Assembly (NCBI GenBank): GCA_014802425.1
Contig: JAAVCH010000047.1
Location: forward strand, 1 to 64,000
Length of the DNA stretch: 64,000 nucleotides
Source of the DNA: Bacteroides sp.
GTDB taxonomy: Bacteria; Bacteroidota; Bacteroidia; Bacteroidales; Muribaculaceae
Reading direction: 5' to 3'
In this document: piece by piece, positions 18,205-27,151 of the stretch
How positions within the stretch are numbered: position 1 is the stretch's first letter
Layout: every line of letters begins with the position of its first letter
The notes under the pieces: generated by a model
The model's database searches: none
What the model was told of the DNA's origin: nothing
What the model saw: the letters and a program-made list of their open reading frames with translations, nothing else
Program-made: the position numbers and the translations under genes

Positions 18205-19110
18205 TCAGAGGCGTTTAAGTGTAAGCACCGGTTTCTTGAGAAGATTCAGGAGGATGACCTTGTCCGAATCTACGGGGCGTGCGTGTGCGGCGTCTTCGAG
18301 GGCCACGATCAGGCGTGTCTGATTCTGTGAGTCGGGACATTCCATCTGGGTCACGAGGATGTCGTGGAAGTTAAGCGTGTTGGCAGTCTCCATATCCATT
18401 TCCATAGTGCCGTTGAGGATATTGCATCCGGTGTTGCCATGTATTTTCCTCTCATCGACGTCGATGACGAGTTTCATGTCGGGGTCATTGACCGGATCAT
18501 CCTCAATGGCCACAACCTGCCAGCTGCCGTTAAGGAAATCAAAGTTCTGGTGCATTAGTTTAAGCAGTACTATACCGTTCGGGTCACGGAAATAGAGGTA
18601 ATACTCGTCGGCCTGATGGTCCCAGGTATAGTTGGTGGTGTTGTTAAGGGCCGCGTTTATGTCGAGGTCGGTTATCCCCTCCATGGCGCACAGGCGCATT
18701 GTGGTCGCTATGTTCTCGAATTTAATCGTGCCCTCTTCCTGATTGTAGACATAAGAGGCATTGATGGTGTTGCATCCGTTGTTGCCGTATATCCGATGGG
18801 TGGAAGGCTCGAATTTTATGAATGCCGGAAACTCCGCCACTACCGGAGTGCCGTTGACCTCCTCGATGGCCCAGTCGCCGGTCACCACACCTTCTTCGAG
18901 GTCCTTGGCCGTGAATGATTTCTCGTTATGTTGCGAGAGGCGTATATGTTCGCGGTCGGTGGGGAGTGAGGCGGGTTCGGACTGGGCGTCGGAGGATTGC
19001 TGTCCCTTGTTCCATGGAAAGGCATTTCCGTTCAGGCCGGAACATGAAGAGATTCCTGCGGCCATGATCATGGCCACAGGAATAAGGTATGTCTTGAAGT
19101 GTATTTTCAT
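18205..19110 (-). CDS. Lipoprotein with two META (HslJ-like) domains
   Basis: 301 residues from MKIHFKTYLIPVAMIMAAGI; a longer frame to 19302 has no signal and overlaps the upstream gene. Cys23 in ISSC is the probable lipid site. Two META domains follow: about 85-190 (WAIEEVNGTPVV, YGNNGCNTINASY, ATTMRLCA) and about 195-300 (GSWQVVAIEDDPV, HGNTGCNILNGTM, VTQMECPD). Each keeps the family's GNxGCN core and the second conserved Cys, which could form a disulfide in the periplasm. Single META domains occur in HslJ, linked to heat and novobiocin resistance in E. coli; the tandem form is common in Bacteroidetes. Lies 32 bases after ndh. Confidence 0.85.
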   Translation of the reverse strand: MKIHFKTYLIPVAMIMAAGISSCSGLNGNAFPWNKGQQSSDAQSEPASLPTDREHIRLSQHNEKSFTAKDLEEGVVTGDWAIEEVNGTPVVAEFPAFIKFEPSTHRIYGNNGCNTINASYVYNQEEGTIKFENIATTMRLCAMEGITDLDINAALNNTTNYTWDHQADEYYLYFRDPNGIVLLKLMHQNFDFLNGSWQVVAIEDDPVNDPDMKLVIDVDERKIHGNTGCNILNGTMEMDMETANTLNFHDILVTQMECPDSQNQTRLIVALEDAAHARPVDSDKVILLNLLKKPVLTLKRL

Positions 19111-19142
19111 AAGCTTCTCTTGATTTTCGGAAGTGAATTCTG

Positions 19143-20414
19143 TCAGTCGCTCCAATGTCTGCGTATCGGATATTTTGTCGGGCGCAGGAGCAGACGCAGG
19201 GATGTGGAGTAAGTGGTATAGTTCCAGATCCAGTTGAGAAGTACGTTGAGCTTGTTGCGCATGCCCAGAATGCTTACGAGGTGAATCAGCATCCAGATCC
19301 ACCAGGCTATCCGGCCCGAGAAGGAGAATCCCGGAAGGTCGGCTACTGCACGGTTACGTCCTACGGTTGCCATCGATCCTCGGTCGGAGTACTTGAACTT
19401 CTTGGTAAACTCACCCTTGTTGAGGTTCTTGGCCAGATTGGCGGCCTGCTGTATGGCCGGCTGGGCCACCATCGGATACCCTTTAGGAAACTCGGGTGTC
19501 TCCATAAGGGCGATATCGCCTACGGCGCATATCGAATCCTCATGGCCTTTTACACGGTTGAATTCATCGACATATATACGGCCGTTACGGGCCACGCATT
19601 CAGCGGGGAGTCCGGGCATGGTCTCGCCACGCACGCCGGCGGTCCAGATGAGGGTCTCCCAGTATTCCTGATGGCCGTCGCCGAAGCTGACCATCTTGTC
19701 CTGATATCCGGTCAATGTGGTGTTGAGACGCACGTCGACCATGAGGTCTTCAAGATATTTCTTGGCCTTGGCCGACGCTTTCTCCGACATTGTGCCGAGC
19801 ACCTTGCCTGTGCCTTCGACCAAGGTGATGGAGACATCCGCCGGATCAAGTTCCGGATATTCACGTGGAAGCACATCGCGCTTCATCTCTCCGAGAGCGC
19901 CGGCTATCTCGACTCCGGCAGGGCCGCCGCCGACCACAAGGAAGCTCAGCAGCTCCTTGCGCCGTTTGGGATCCTTCTGCATGGCGCCGCGTTCAAGGCG
20001 GTCGAGTATCTCGTCACGTGTATGGTCGGCCTCTCCGATTGTCTTGATGCAGTAGACCTCCTTATACAGGTTGTCCATGCCGAAGAAGTTGTTGGTCGTG
20101 CCTGCGGCGATCACGAGGCGGTCGTATGTAAGCGTCTCGTAGGATGTCGTGATTGTCTTTGCCTCGACATCGATTTGTTTTACGTGGCCCATGTGGTAAG
20201 AGACGTTCTTCAGTTTCTTGAACTCTCTGCGGAACGGGAAGGATATATTGCTCTGGGCCAGTGCCGAGGAGGCTATCTGGTAGAATAGCGGAGGGAAGGA
20301 ATGAAAATTATTGCGGTCGATGACCTTTATGTCAAAGCGCTTACGGTCAAGCTTCTTGGCCAGATTGATTCCGGCGAAGCCGCCGCCTATGATCACTATA
20401 GTTTCCTTTTTCAT
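19143..20414 (-). CDS. ndh: Type II NADH dehydrogenase (NAD(P)/FAD-dependent oxidoreductase)
   Basis: 423 residues, normal for NDH-2, which oxidises NADH and passes electrons to membrane quinone without pumping protons. It has two dinucleotide-binding motifs: FAD site IVIIGGGFAGINLAKKL at the N-terminus and NADH site LVVGGGPAGVEIAGAL near residue 160. The FAD-contact segment ICAVGDIALME and the quinone-site AQPAIQQA motif (normally AQxAxQ) are present. The C-terminal 70 residues contain a Trp-rich hydrophobic stretch (GRIAWWIWMLIHLVSILG) for membrane attachment. Between the addB-like gene and the META lipoprotein gene. Confidence 0.92.
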   Translation of the reverse strand: MKKETIVIIGGGFAGINLAKKLDRKRFDIKVIDRNNFHSFPPLFYQIASSALAQSNISFPFRREFKKLKNVSYHMGHVKQIDVEAKTITTSYETLTYDRLVIAAGTTNNFFGMDNLYKEVYCIKTIGEADHTRDEILDRLERGAMQKDPKRRKELLSFLVVGGGPAGVEIAGALGEMKRDVLPREYPELDPADVSITLVEGTGKVLGTMSEKASAKAKKYLEDLMVDVRLNTTLTGYQDKMVSFGDGHQEYWETLIWTAGVRGETMPGLPAECVARNGRIYVDEFNRVKGHEDSICAVGDIALMETPEFPKGYPMVAQPAIQQAANLAKNLNKGEFTKKFKYSDRGSMATVGRNRAVADLPGFSFSGRIAWWIWMLIHLVSILGMRNKLNVLLNWIWNYTTYSTSLRLLLRPTKYPIRRHWSD

Positions 20415-20482
20415 AAGATAAGCTTATGTGGTGGGTTATAAGTAACTTATTATCTTTTAAACTTACCGGGGAACTGGAAAGT

Positions 20483-23400
20483 TCAATTGCACAACGATTG
20501 AAAGATGCAAAACCGGCATCTGTCGGGCTTGGGGTCCCCTTTGAAAGGCATATCCGAGAATATCTCCTCAAGCAGGGAGTCGAATCTGGAACGGAATGCC
20601 TCCATTACCGATACGGTGCCATTGTTTTCTGGCCCATCCGCTCCGTCGGCCGTACCGTATTGTCCGTTCTCCGTGGGCTCCACGACTACAGGCTGCCCGG
20701 ATATCCTGGGAATCTCCTTTTTCTTTTTATCAAGATGAATGCGTGGCACGTCATAGATGACCGGGTGAATCGTAAGCGGATGTTTACCCTCCTCGACTCT
20801 TCTCATGTTGAGGAACATCGAGTACAGCATAAGCTGGAGGATATTGGCCGCCCTGTAGTCGGATGAAAAGACCGAATCCATAGATTCCGCCTCGATATGG
20901 GGAGTACCGGTCTTGTAATCCACCACCCGGACTTCATATGGATTCATGCATCCCGCATCATCGACACGGTCGATGGCATAGGTCATGTTGGCAGACTTGC
21001 CGTCGGCCATGGGATAGTCCAGTTCGCTTCGTATCTCGCATCCGTAAAGATTGAACGGGGCCGCTTTCATGTCGGACTTGATTATGGCCGTAATGTGTTC
21101 GAGGGCTGTTTCGGCTACTGTCCCGGTGTCTTCTTCCAGTTTCCGGTCAAGGCTTTCTCCGAGCTTGTCGAGTTTATAGTGGAGGCGGTTGATCTCGTGT
21201 CGGATGAGATTCTGCAGGCTGCGGGTGTCATCCAGTATCCCCTGGAGATATTCCCGGGTTATCTGTATGGGTGGATCCAGCCATATGCCGCTTGTCCCCC
21301 TGTCGGCCAGAAGTATCCTTTCCATTACAGAGTGGATGATGTTGCCGTAGGTGATGGCATCGACGGTATCGATCACTTCTGGATCATCCTTCAGCCCGAC
21401 GACGGAAGTGAGGTAGAACTTCAGGGGGCATTGTATGTAATGCCTGAGGGTGGATGCGGAGAGATTGAATCTACGATCGCCTGCAATGCCCTTATTGCGG
21501 AATTTCTCCAGAGTCTCCATCACGTCGGGAGTCTTCTCGATGACGTGGGGAGTCGCTTCGCGGGATTTCAAATCGAATTTGTATTCGATATGCTTCACGT
21601 GGCCGCGGGCATATATGTGTTCAAGCTGCTCGATGTATCTTGAGGGGCCACCGGCAAGACTTGAGTCGCGATTGTCGTAGATGAAGGTCGCTGACTTTGC
21701 GCGGCTGATCATGCGGTAGAAATAATATGCGAAGAGGGATTCCACATAGTTGATGGGAGGGAGGCCGTAGCCGCGACGGAGCACATTGGGAAGAAATGAT
21801 CTCTGACGTGACCGCTTGGGTATTATATGGTCATTGGCGGAGACGATCAGGATATAATCGAAATCGAGGGCGCGGGTTTCCAGCATGCCCATGACCTGGA
21901 GCCCCTTGAGAGGTTCTCCGTTGAAGGGAACCACCTCACCCTGAAGGAGTCGGTAGGCTTCCCCTAATGTCCCGGCCACACTGAGCTTGACGCCATATTC
22001 TTCAATAGTGTCGTCAAGGCGTTTGAGTGCGTCGATCCATTCTCCGACGTGAGTCAGTTCGAGCGAGCCGTTGTCTTTACTTTCCTTTTTCACAGCCTTG
22101 TTCCGCAGGACTTTATCTATAAGCTCAAGTACTTTGATGAGATAGTCGATTACCTTCCCGGGTGATGCGTCCTGAGGGAGGGGAGAGAAGATGGTCTCTG
22201 CGGCACTCCCGAGCTTTTTAAAGTCCGAGTCCTTGACCACCGAGATGTGGTGTTTCTCGAACTGGTCGATAAAGTCCATGATGCGGCGTGAGCCTATGAT
22301 CATGTGGGAGTAGGGGTGACCCAGCAGATTCTTGAATTCCTCGAAAGAGAAGCCCTCATATGCCATGGAGTCGCGCCTGGCAAGCTGCATGCGCCGAAGA
22401 AGGTCGATGAATGAAGTGACGGCCGTCAGTCGCAATGGATATCCCATAGTGAGGTTGGCGTCTTTCATTGCTGGAGGCATGGAATAGAGGAGAGGCAGGA
22501 GAAGGTTCTCGTCAGGAAGCACCATCGCCACCCTGGCGTTGTCGAAAGGTTCATCGCCGATTTTGGAATGCAGCTCCGAAAGTCGGTTCATGGCTATCTT
22601 CACCTGCATCACATTTGATGGCGACGACACGCTCTGGAGCAGCTCGGGAAGAGAGTTCGTACGGCTTGGCTTAAGATAATCGCGGAGCCATTCGGGTGCC
22701 GGAAAATCACGCTGGTTGAGCGCGATGAATCTCCCGGCGGAATTGCGCCGGTCATTGAGCACCGGCCCGGTGGCGTCCCATATGAAATCGGCCATAGGCT
22801 GCCTGTCGGTGCCGGGAATCTCAAGAGACTTTAATTCGAGGAAAAGATTGCGTTCCGCCATCGACAGCGCATTGAAGCCGATGAAAACGATTTTCCGGCA
22901 TCCGACAAGGCGTGACACAGCGTCATGGCCTTCATCGATGGCCTGGCGGAGTCTCTCGACTGCAAGGCGGTAGGCCCCTCCTGAAGTGGTAAGCCCCTGA
23001 TCGGCCAGAGCCTTGTGGAAGGCTGTGTAAAGGGGAGCCAGGGCTCTCCATAGCTGAATGAACTTCTGGGTGGGTTTCACCACGTCTGCCTCCGTGTCGG
23101 CAATTGATGCCTCGGGGCTGTCTTCGGTAAGGCGCAGGCCGAATTTCTGCCAGAACCGGTCGGTGTCATATCCTGCGGGTTTATAACCGAAATACTCCTC
23201 CATTACGGCACGCTGCTCCTCGGTAAGGAATGGAGTGGATATGACTTTGAAGTCGTAAAGGTTCTTGAACAGGGCCTCCGCATCTGCCATATGCATGTCG
23301 ACCTCATTGAAGTCGCGAAGGATGGTCTCACCCCAACGGCGGAACGAATCGAAGGAGGTGAGCTCTTCCCGTGTCTCGGGGGAGAGCCGAGGTCCTATGG

Positions 23401-23659
23401 TTTCCCGATAGCATTTGTGCAGAAGAAAGATGGAGTCAATGCGGGTGTTGACCGTGCGTCCTGACATTTCAGTGACAAGGTCGGTGATGGTCGTGACCAT
23501 AGGTGCGAAACCAAGTCCCCCCGAAATGTCGCGCATATGCTTCAGGAAGAATGTCCCGGCGCGTTTGTTGGGAAATACAAACCACGTGTCCGGAAGAAGT
23601 TCTCTGGCCTCCGGATCAGAGGTATAGGCTGTGGCGACGCATTTAAGGAATGGGGTCAT
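20483..23659 (-). CDS. AddB-like helicase-nuclease subunit (PD-(D/E)XK nuclease with Fe-S cluster)
   Basis: 1058 residues. The C-terminal third is a PD-(D/E)XK nuclease domain of the AddB/RecB type: LSASTLRHYIQCPLKFYL with Cys744, TYGNIIHSVMERIL, the active-site VRVVDYKTGTPH, and a final cluster with Cys1048, Cys1051 and Cys1057. Four Cys in this CX(n)CXXCX5C layout bind the 4Fe-4S staple in AddB. The N-terminal part resembles an inactivated helicase module (FVFPNKRAGTFFLKHM near residue 28). It would process double-strand ends for RecA. The AddA partner is not adjacent, so it must lie elsewhere if present. First gene of the ndh-META-hslR run. Confidence 0.85.
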   Translation of the reverse strand: MTPFLKCVATAYTSDPEARELLPDTWFVFPNKRAGTFFLKHMRDISGGLGFAPMVTTITDLVTEMSGRTVNTRIDSIFLLHKCYRETIGPRLSPETREELTSFDSFRRWGETILRDFNEVDMHMADAEALFKNLYDFKVISTPFLTEEQRAVMEEYFGYKPAGYDTDRFWQKFGLRLTEDSPEASIADTEADVVKPTQKFIQLWRALAPLYTAFHKALADQGLTTSGGAYRLAVERLRQAIDEGHDAVSRLVGCRKIVFIGFNALSMAERNLFLELKSLEIPGTDRQPMADFIWDATGPVLNDRRNSAGRFIALNQRDFPAPEWLRDYLKPSRTNSLPELLQSVSSPSNVMQVKIAMNRLSELHSKIGDEPFDNARVAMVLPDENLLLPLLYSMPPAMKDANLTMGYPLRLTAVTSFIDLLRRMQLARRDSMAYEGFSFEEFKNLLGHPYSHMIIGSRRIMDFIDQFEKHHISVVKDSDFKKLGSAAETIFSPLPQDASPGKVIDYLIKVLELIDKVLRNKAVKKESKDNGSLELTHVGEWIDALKRLDDTIEEYGVKLSVAGTLGEAYRLLQGEVVPFNGEPLKGLQVMGMLETRALDFDYILIVSANDHIIPKRSRQRSFLPNVLRRGYGLPPINYVESLFAYYFYRMISRAKSATFIYDNRDSSLAGGPSRYIEQLEHIYARGHVKHIEYKFDLKSREATPHVIEKTPDVMETLEKFRNKGIAGDRRFNLSASTLRHYIQCPLKFYLTSVVGLKDDPEVIDTVDAITYGNIIHSVMERILLADRGTSGIWLDPPIQITREYLQGILDDTRSLQNLIRHEINRLHYKLDKLGESLDRKLEEDTGTVAETALEHITAIIKSDMKAAPFNLYGCEIRSELDYPMADGKSANMTYAIDRVDDAGCMNPYEVRVVDYKTGTPHIEAESMDSVFSSDYRAANILQLMLYSMFLNMRRVEEGKHPLTIHPVIYDVPRIHLDKKKKEIPRISGQPVVVEPTENGQYGTADGADGPENNGTVSVMEAFRSRFDSLLEEIFSDMPFKGDPKPDRCRFCIFQSLCN

Positions 23660-23703
23660 TGCGGATAAAGATTGTCAGATTTTTCGGGCGGGAGAACGGA
23701 CTA

Positions 23704-23711
23704 CAAAAATA
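23704..23711 (-). promoter_or_regulatory. Candidate -7 box for the addB-like gene
   Basis: TATTTTTG on the minus strand matches TAnnTTTG, about 45 bases upstream of the ATG. No clear TTTG box 19-21 bases further up. Confidence 0.42.
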
Positions 23712-23759
23712 CTTAAAAAATCCGGAATCAGAAAATTCCTGTCCGTATGACGGTTATTA

Positions 23760-23791
23760 TTTGGAGGTGTCGGGAAAAAGTGCTAATTTTG
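23760..23791 (+). promoter_or_regulatory. Promoter of rplY-pth
   Basis: TTTG 23760-23763, 20 bases, TAATTTTG 23784-23791: full consensus match, giving a leader of about 90 nt. Confidence 0.75.
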
Positions 23792-23889
23792 CAACGTGGA
23801 ATGTATTCCATCCCGTGTGATGGGAATGATTCGGCATGCAAGAAGCACGACCGGGTCTATTTGAGTAACACAAAAACAACTTGATTAAA

Positions 23890-24540
23890 ATGAAGAGATT
23901 TGAACTTAAGGCCAAGCCCCGTACAGAACTTGGTAAGAAATCAGTGAAGGCCCTCCGCAAGGAAGGACTTATCCCCGCAGTGCTCAATGGCGGCAAAATC
24001 GTAGAGCTTCCCTATACCGGCGAACTGAAAGAGGGTCAGAAGGTGGTGGCCATCGATGAGAAGCGCGGCCTGATCACCACAGACATAGTGGTATCCAACG
24101 AGGATGTACGTAAGCTTATCTATTCTCCCGACATCTTCGAGATTGACCTCGACATCGACGGCGACATGAAGAAGGCTGTGCTTAAGGACCTCCAGTTCCA
24201 GCCCGTAAAGGACACTGTGCTCCACATCGACTTCCTTGAGGTGTCGCCCGAAAAGCCTATCATCATGGAAGTGCCCGTACAGATCGAGGGCCATGCCGAG
24301 GGTGTGAAGGCCGGTGGTAAGCTCACTCTTTCCATGCGTAAGCTTAAGGTGAAGGCTCCTTATACCGAAATCCCCGAGCGTCTCGTGGTGAATGTCGACA
24401 ACCTTGGCCTTGGCAAGTCCATGTCGGTGGGTGATCTCTCTTTCGAGGGTCTCGAACTGATGAATGCCAAGAATGCAGTGGTGTGCGCCGTACAGCTGAC
24501 CCGTGCAGCACGTGGTGCCGCAGCAAAGGCCGACAAGTAA
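23890..24540 (+). CDS. rplY: 50S ribosomal protein L25, long CTC form
   Basis: 216 residues from [20 protein letters not shown]. An in-frame TTG three codons upstream is less likely as a start. The N-terminal half is the L25 5S-rRNA-binding domain, the C-terminal half (from about residue 95, [20 protein letters not shown]) the CTC domain, followed by an Ala/Lys tail. It binds 5S rRNA in the large subunit's central protuberance. Pth follows in the same orientation, a widely conserved pairing. Confidence 0.95.
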   Translation: MKRFELKAKPRTELGKKSVKALRKEGLIPAVLNGGKIVELPYTGELKEGQKVVAIDEKRGLITTDIVVSNEDVRKLIYSPDIFEIDLDIDGDMKKAVLKDLQFQPVKDTVLHIDFLEVSPEKPIIMEVPVQIEGHAEGVKAGGKLTLSMRKLKVKAPYTEIPERLVVNVDNLGLGKSMSVGDLSFEGLELMNAKNAVVCAVQLTRAARGAAAKADK

Positions 24541-24565
24541 TCCCGGCTTGGAAAAGAAACTACAT

Positions 24566-24607
24566 GAAGGGGGCTCCCGCGACGCCGGGTGCCTCCTTCG
24601 ACTTTTT
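24566..24607 (+). terminator. Candidate terminator/attenuator between rplY and pth
   Basis: Stem of 9 bp (24566-24574 with 24591-24599, one G-U pair) with a smaller GC stem inside and five T at 24603-24607. Since no promoter is visible before pth, partial read-through is likely. Confidence 0.55.
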
Positions 24608-24670
24608 CCATTCCTGCGCCCACTTTTGGGTGGTGCAGCGAAGAAGGAAAAAGACAATCGGAATATCAAT

Positions 24671-25237
24671 ATGAAGAAGTACCTGATTGTCGGGCTCGGA
24701 AACATAGGGCCTGAATATGTTGGCACGCGTCATAACATCGGATTCATGATCGCTGACCGGCTTGTGGAATCGTGCGGAGGAAGCTTCGCATCCTGCCGTT
24801 ATGGCGATATGGCTAAGGTGAGGGTCAAGAACTGTGAACTGATGGTGCTTAAACCCTCGACATTCATGAACCTCAGCGGGGTAGCCGTAAGATACTGGAT
24901 GAATAAGGAGAAGCTCCCTTTGGAAAACCTGCTCGTGCTCGTGGATGATCTCGCTCTTCCGTTTGGCGCGATACGGATGCGTACGGGAGGATCGGACGCA
25001 GGCCACAACGGCCTTAAGAATATTGCGTCCGAACTCGGTACGCAGGCATACGGACGTCTGAGATTCGGAATCGGTTCGGACTTTCCCCGGGGAGGACAGA
25101 TTGACTATGTCCTCGGACGCTTTCCTCAGGAAGAGACCGAGAAAATGCCCGGACGTCTGGATGTGGCGGTCGATGCTGTCAAGGCTTATGCCTTGAGTGG
25201 CATGTCGTTTGCCATGACGCATTTCAATAATAAGTAA
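24671..25237 (+). CDS. pth: Peptidyl-tRNA hydrolase
   Basis: 188 residues from [20 protein letters not shown]; the frame extends 56 codons upstream through the terminator and rplY end but without family similarity. It releases peptides from peptidyl-tRNAs dropped by ribosomes. Motifs: [21 protein letters not shown] with the catalytic His, [14 protein letters not shown] with the conserved Asn, [12 protein letters not shown] and [12 protein letters not shown]. Complete, normal length. Confidence 0.97.
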   Translation: MKKYLIVGLGNIGPEYVGTRHNIGFMIADRLVESCGGSFASCRYGDMAKVRVKNCELMVLKPSTFMNLSGVAVRYWMNKEKLPLENLLVLVDDLALPFGAIRMRTGGSDAGHNGLKNIASELGTQAYGRLRFGIGSDFPRGGQIDYVLGRFPQEETEKMPGRLDVAVDAVKAYALSGMSFAMTHFNNK

Positions 25238-25271
25238 GAGAAATATCCATGAGTTAAAATGTGTTAATTTT

Positions 25272-25302
25272 TTTGTGAGGAAATTACAATATTTTAATTT
25301 TG
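25272..25302 (+). promoter_or_regulatory. Promoter of the secreted repeat protein gene
   Basis: TTTG 25272-25275, 19 bases, TAATTTTG 25295-25302: full consensus match; leader of about 110 nt. Confidence 0.7.
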
Positions 25303-25418
25303 TAGCGATTTGGCGTAGGAGCCTCGGTACTTCCCCGGGCATCATGGACATTATGGAAACCTACCTCTGAATAGATTGACGTTATTCTTACATTCTTAAT
25401 ATATTTTACCTAAACAAC

Positions 25419-26948
25419 ATGAAAAAACTCTATGCGTGTCTTTTGGCCGGAAGCATGACCATGGCTGCGAATGCCCAGCTTTATGTGACTGGCGGAGACT
25501 ATGGCTGGGATCCGGAGGACCCTGTGACGGTGGAGGCTGTAGACGGTGTCTACACCTTCAATGTGACAACAACATTCAAGATGTCGACCCAGAAAGGTGA
25601 TTGGCCTGAATTTAACGCCGCTGCGCTTTGTCTGAGCGAGGATGCTCCGGTGGAGCAGGAATTCACAGTCGGCCTTGGTTTAGGAGATTCAGACATTCTC
25701 CTTCCGTATGAAGCCAACTGGACGGTGAGTATGCCCACTGACCTTAAGACGGCGACATTCAAAGCCGACGTGGCCGCACCGACAGGGCCTATAATCCATG
25801 AAATCTATGTGCGTGGCACTATGACCGACAATTTCGGAGTCGATGACGACTGGAAATTCTCCACGACCGACGGAGTGGTGTATACCCTTACGGGCAAGAC
25901 CATCGATGCCACGGATTCATTCAAAATCGCTGACGCCAACTGGGGTAAGGTGAACTACGGCTTATCATTTGGAGAAGAAGCGATGGAGCTTAACACCCCC
26001 ACAGTGCTGTCATATAACTCCAGCAGCAATATTTCCCTTGCCGAGGGAGGTGAAAACCTTACACTTACCTTCAATCTGGATACAGCGACCCTGACTGTGG
26101 CTACAGTCGGCAACGGTGGCGGCGAATCCGGCGATGATCTTGTCTACAATATCTTCGGCAACATCTTCAACGGCGCTACCTGGCTCGGGGAGCAGCTTAC
26201 CCTTACAGACGGCAAGTATGTGCTCGCTGACGCAGAGGTCGTCTCCGGTAACTTCGGCATTCAAGTCCTCGACCTTTCCCGGGACACCGACGACCAGCAG
26301 GTGGGTTGGTACGCTTCCGCCGGCGAAGCCGATGTGGTGCTTGATTCCGCGATGAGTATCGCTGACACCGACTGTCAGAACTTCTTCATCTACGGCGGCA
26401 CCTACACCTTCACTCTTGACATGGCCGCCATGACTCTGACTGTGACAGGCAACCAGACTGTATTCCCCACTGAAGGATTCGATGGCTGGATAATTTCTCT
26501 CGCAGGTGACTTCAACAGCTGGGACGCCTCCGACGAGGCTGCAACCGTTGAAGTGAAAGAAGACGGTACGGCTCAGATCAAGAGCGACAGGGTCGCATCA
26601 GGCGAGTTCAAGTTCGTGCTTGTGAAAGGAGCGCTCGGTCAGGGATGGTACACCGCCGGTGCAGATCTTGAGGCTAACACCGAGTACACCCTATTTACTG
26701 AAGGTGGCAACATGTCGATCGTCGATGGATCTCCCGACAATCTTTATACTTTCGACTTCGATTTCAGCGGCGATGTCTATACGGTAAAGATGACTTGTGA
26801 GGATGGTGCCGGCGTCGAGGAAGTGGCTGAAGTAGCAGTCGACGCAATGTACTTCAACCTCCAGGGCGCACGTGTGGACAACCCTGCCGATGGCATCTAC
26901 GTGAAGGTAGTCGGCGGCAAGGCATCCAAGGTAATGATCCGTAGGTAA
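25419..26948 (+). CDS. Secreted multi-repeat beta-sandwich protein with T9SS-like C-terminal sorting domain
   Basis: 509 residues. Signal peptide MKKLYACLLAGSMTMAANAQ. The mature part looks like four related beta-sandwich units of about 100 residues, each opening with an aromatic/glycine strand: LYVTGGDYGWDPEDPV, IYVRGTMTDNFGVDDDWKF, VYNIFGNIFNGATWLGEQL and WIISLAGDFNSWDAS. Such units recall the starch-binding modules of SusE/SusF, but no sus genes are near and binding residues cannot be assigned. The last 30 residues (MYFNLQGARVDNPADGIYVK, then a short VxI-type end) match the C-terminal sorting domain of type IX secretion or surface-attached Bacteroidales proteins. It has its own promoter and a weak terminator. 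Ligand unknown. Confidence 0.78.
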   Translation: MKKLYACLLAGSMTMAANAQLYVTGGDYGWDPEDPVTVEAVDGVYTFNVTTTFKMSTQKGDWPEFNAAALCLSEDAPVEQEFTVGLGLGDSDILLPYEANWTVSMPTDLKTATFKADVAAPTGPIIHEIYVRGTMTDNFGVDDDWKFSTTDGVVYTLTGKTIDATDSFKIADANWGKVNYGLSFGEEAMELNTPTVLSYNSSSNISLAEGGENLTLTFNLDTATLTVATVGNGGGESGDDLVYNIFGNIFNGATWLGEQLTLTDGKYVLADAEVVSGNFGIQVLDLSRDTDDQQVGWYASAGEADVVLDSAMSIADTDCQNFFIYGGTYTFTLDMAAMTLTVTGNQTVFPTEGFDGWIISLAGDFNSWDASDEAATVEVKEDGTAQIKSDRVASGEFKFVLVKGALGQGWYTAGADLEANTEYTLFTEGGNMSIVDGSPDNLYTFDFDFSGDVYTVKMTCEDGAGVEEVAEVAVDAMYFNLQGARVDNPADGIYVKVVGGKASKVMIRR

Positions 26949-26975
26949 TACGAATTACTCCATACGACTTATACC

Positions 26976-27008
26976 GAGAGGGCTCCTATTATTAAGGGGT
27001 CCTCTTTT
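26976..27008 (+). terminator. Weak candidate terminator
   Basis: Imperfect inverted repeat (arms around 26977-26986 and 26996-27005) followed by a short T run. Two positions do not pair. Confidence 0.4.
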
Positions 27009-27056
27009 AATATCTAAAAGATAATTGGAAAAGAGGGGAGTATTGAAGATTTTTTG

Positions 27057-27064
27057 TATTTTTG
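27057..27064 (+). promoter_or_regulatory. Candidate -7 box for lepA
   Basis: TATTTTTG matches TAnnTTTG, about 88 bases before the lepA ATG. No TTTG box at canonical spacing. Confidence 0.42.
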
Positions 27065-27151
27065 CAATTTGAATGCGCCAATATGCCTTATATGGCGTGG
27101 CGGCTTCACTCCATCGTCATGGAGCGAAGTGACATTATACGTTGCATTAGA

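Noticed and set aside
19155-20288. 377-codon open frame on the plus strand
   Set aside because: Antisense to the NDH-2 gene, which has complete family motifs; no motif or start context supports the plus frame.
20483-23659. Anti-phage helicase-nuclease system
   Set aside because: The layout and Fe-S cysteines match AddB of the housekeeping recombination pathway, and the neighbours are respiratory and stress genes rather than defence genes.
24503-24670. N-terminal extension or fusion of Pth with rplY-derived residues
   Set aside because: The frame is open, but it passes through the rplY end and a terminator, and Pth similarity begins exactly at the ATG at 24671.
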